A stretch of DNA of 50,025 nt, taken from Sphingobium sp. OAS761 (GTDB taxonomy: Bacteria; Pseudomonadota; Alphaproteobacteria; Sphingomonadales; Sphingomonadaceae). Below, piece after piece: positions 49,930 through 50,025 of this stretch. Positions within the stretch are counted from its first letter, which is position 1, and every line of letters begins with the position of its first letter. A program made the translations under genes and the position numbers. The DNA lies in the NCBI RefSeq assembly GCF_024168485.1, contig NZ_JALJVY010000020.1, forward strand, positions 1 through 50,025, given 5' to 3'. The notes beneath the pieces were generated by a model that was not told the DNA's origin, did no database searches, and saw nothing but the letters and a program-made list of their open reading frames with translations.

Positions 49930-50025
49930 TCCTGAAATGTGACCGATTTTGAGTAGAGTCCGACGCGAAGGAGTCGGACGGATATGAAGCGGAGCAGGTT
50001 CAGCGAAGAGCAGATCATTGCGATC
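49920..50025 (+). mobile_element. IS3-family element, left end, running off the window
   Basis: The terminal TGACGTGCTCTCCTGA and the following ~90 bases match the orfA-side end of the element at 2,514-3,210 closely (a few substitutions, for example GCTCTCC for GCTCCCC), but on the opposite strand. Whether this copy is complete cannot be seen. Confidence 0.88.
49984..50025 (+). CDS. IS3-family OrfA transposase, 5' end only
   Basis: ATG at 49,984 begins [14 protein letters not shown], identical over these residues to the start of the OrfA part at 3,147 (minus). It is cut by the window edge. The next helix-turn-helix residues are not visible. Confidence 0.85.
   Translation, partial: MKRSRFSEEQIIAI

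Noticed and set aside
1..50025. CRISPR arrays, tRNA, rRNA, riboswitches
   Set aside because: No regularly spaced direct repeats, no tRNA-like cloverleaf with CCA-type end, no rRNA-like conserved stretch and no riboswitch core that I could recognise by reading; a covariance-model scan was not possible.

Overview
The window looks like an accessory, catabolic stretch of a sphingomonad (Alphaproteobacteria, Sphingomonadales; for example Sphingobium, Novosphingobium or Sphingomonas). This is inferred from the GC-rich coding style, three TonB-dependent receptors, the SnoaL/SDR/P450/Rieske gene mix, and IS3-type transposases. No rRNA, tRNA, CRISPR array or replication gene was seen, so the replicon type is open.

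Layout. 1-3,379: decayed IS3 orfA, an MFS transporter, the 3' end of a broken gene, and a 697-bp internally deleted IS3 element. 3,380-14,444: a dense catabolic block. It has a ferredoxin reductase and a Rieske oxygenase (minus), two SnoaL-like proteins (plus), and a probable seven-gene minus-strand operon running SDR, SDR, amidohydrolase, P450, aldo-keto reductase, VOC protein, SDR. 14,882-19,079: a periplasmic-binding-type protein without signal peptide, two more SnoaL-like proteins, a GMC oxidoreductase pseudogene carrying a MITE-like insertion, and an aldehyde dehydrogenase. 19,157-30,736: TonB receptor, CocE/NonD hydrolase, acyl-CoA ligase, MhpT/PcaK-like MFS, second TonB receptor and its LacI-type regulator. 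31,336-36,822: ECF sigma factor, FecR anti-sigma, STN-type TonB receptor and DHA2-type MFS in one operon. 36,961-37,600: IS3 remnant fused to a broken LysR gene. 37,735-47,808: a liu-like acyl-CoA operon (isovaleryl-CoA dehydrogenase, methylcrotonyl-CoA carboxylase beta, thiolase, carboxylase alpha, MaoC, CitE-like lyase, enoyl-CoA hydratase, FadJ-like protein). 48,256-49,722: a DHA2-type MFS. 49,920-end: the start of a second, closely similar IS3 copy in opposite orientation to the first.

How it may work (inference). TonB receptors and MFS carriers would import an organic substrate. The Rieske oxygenase, P450, SDRs, AKR, ALDH and SnoaL-like proteins would oxidise and rearrange it. The AMP-dependent ligase would make a CoA thioester, and the acyl-CoA operon would break a branched acyl chain to acetyl-CoA units. 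Substrate identity cannot be read from sequence. The two inverted IS3 copies enclose about 46.7 kb holding nearly all of these genes, which suggests a mobile or rearranged catabolic island. Several genes at its seams (GMC, LysR, an MFS, a small unknown gene) are broken.
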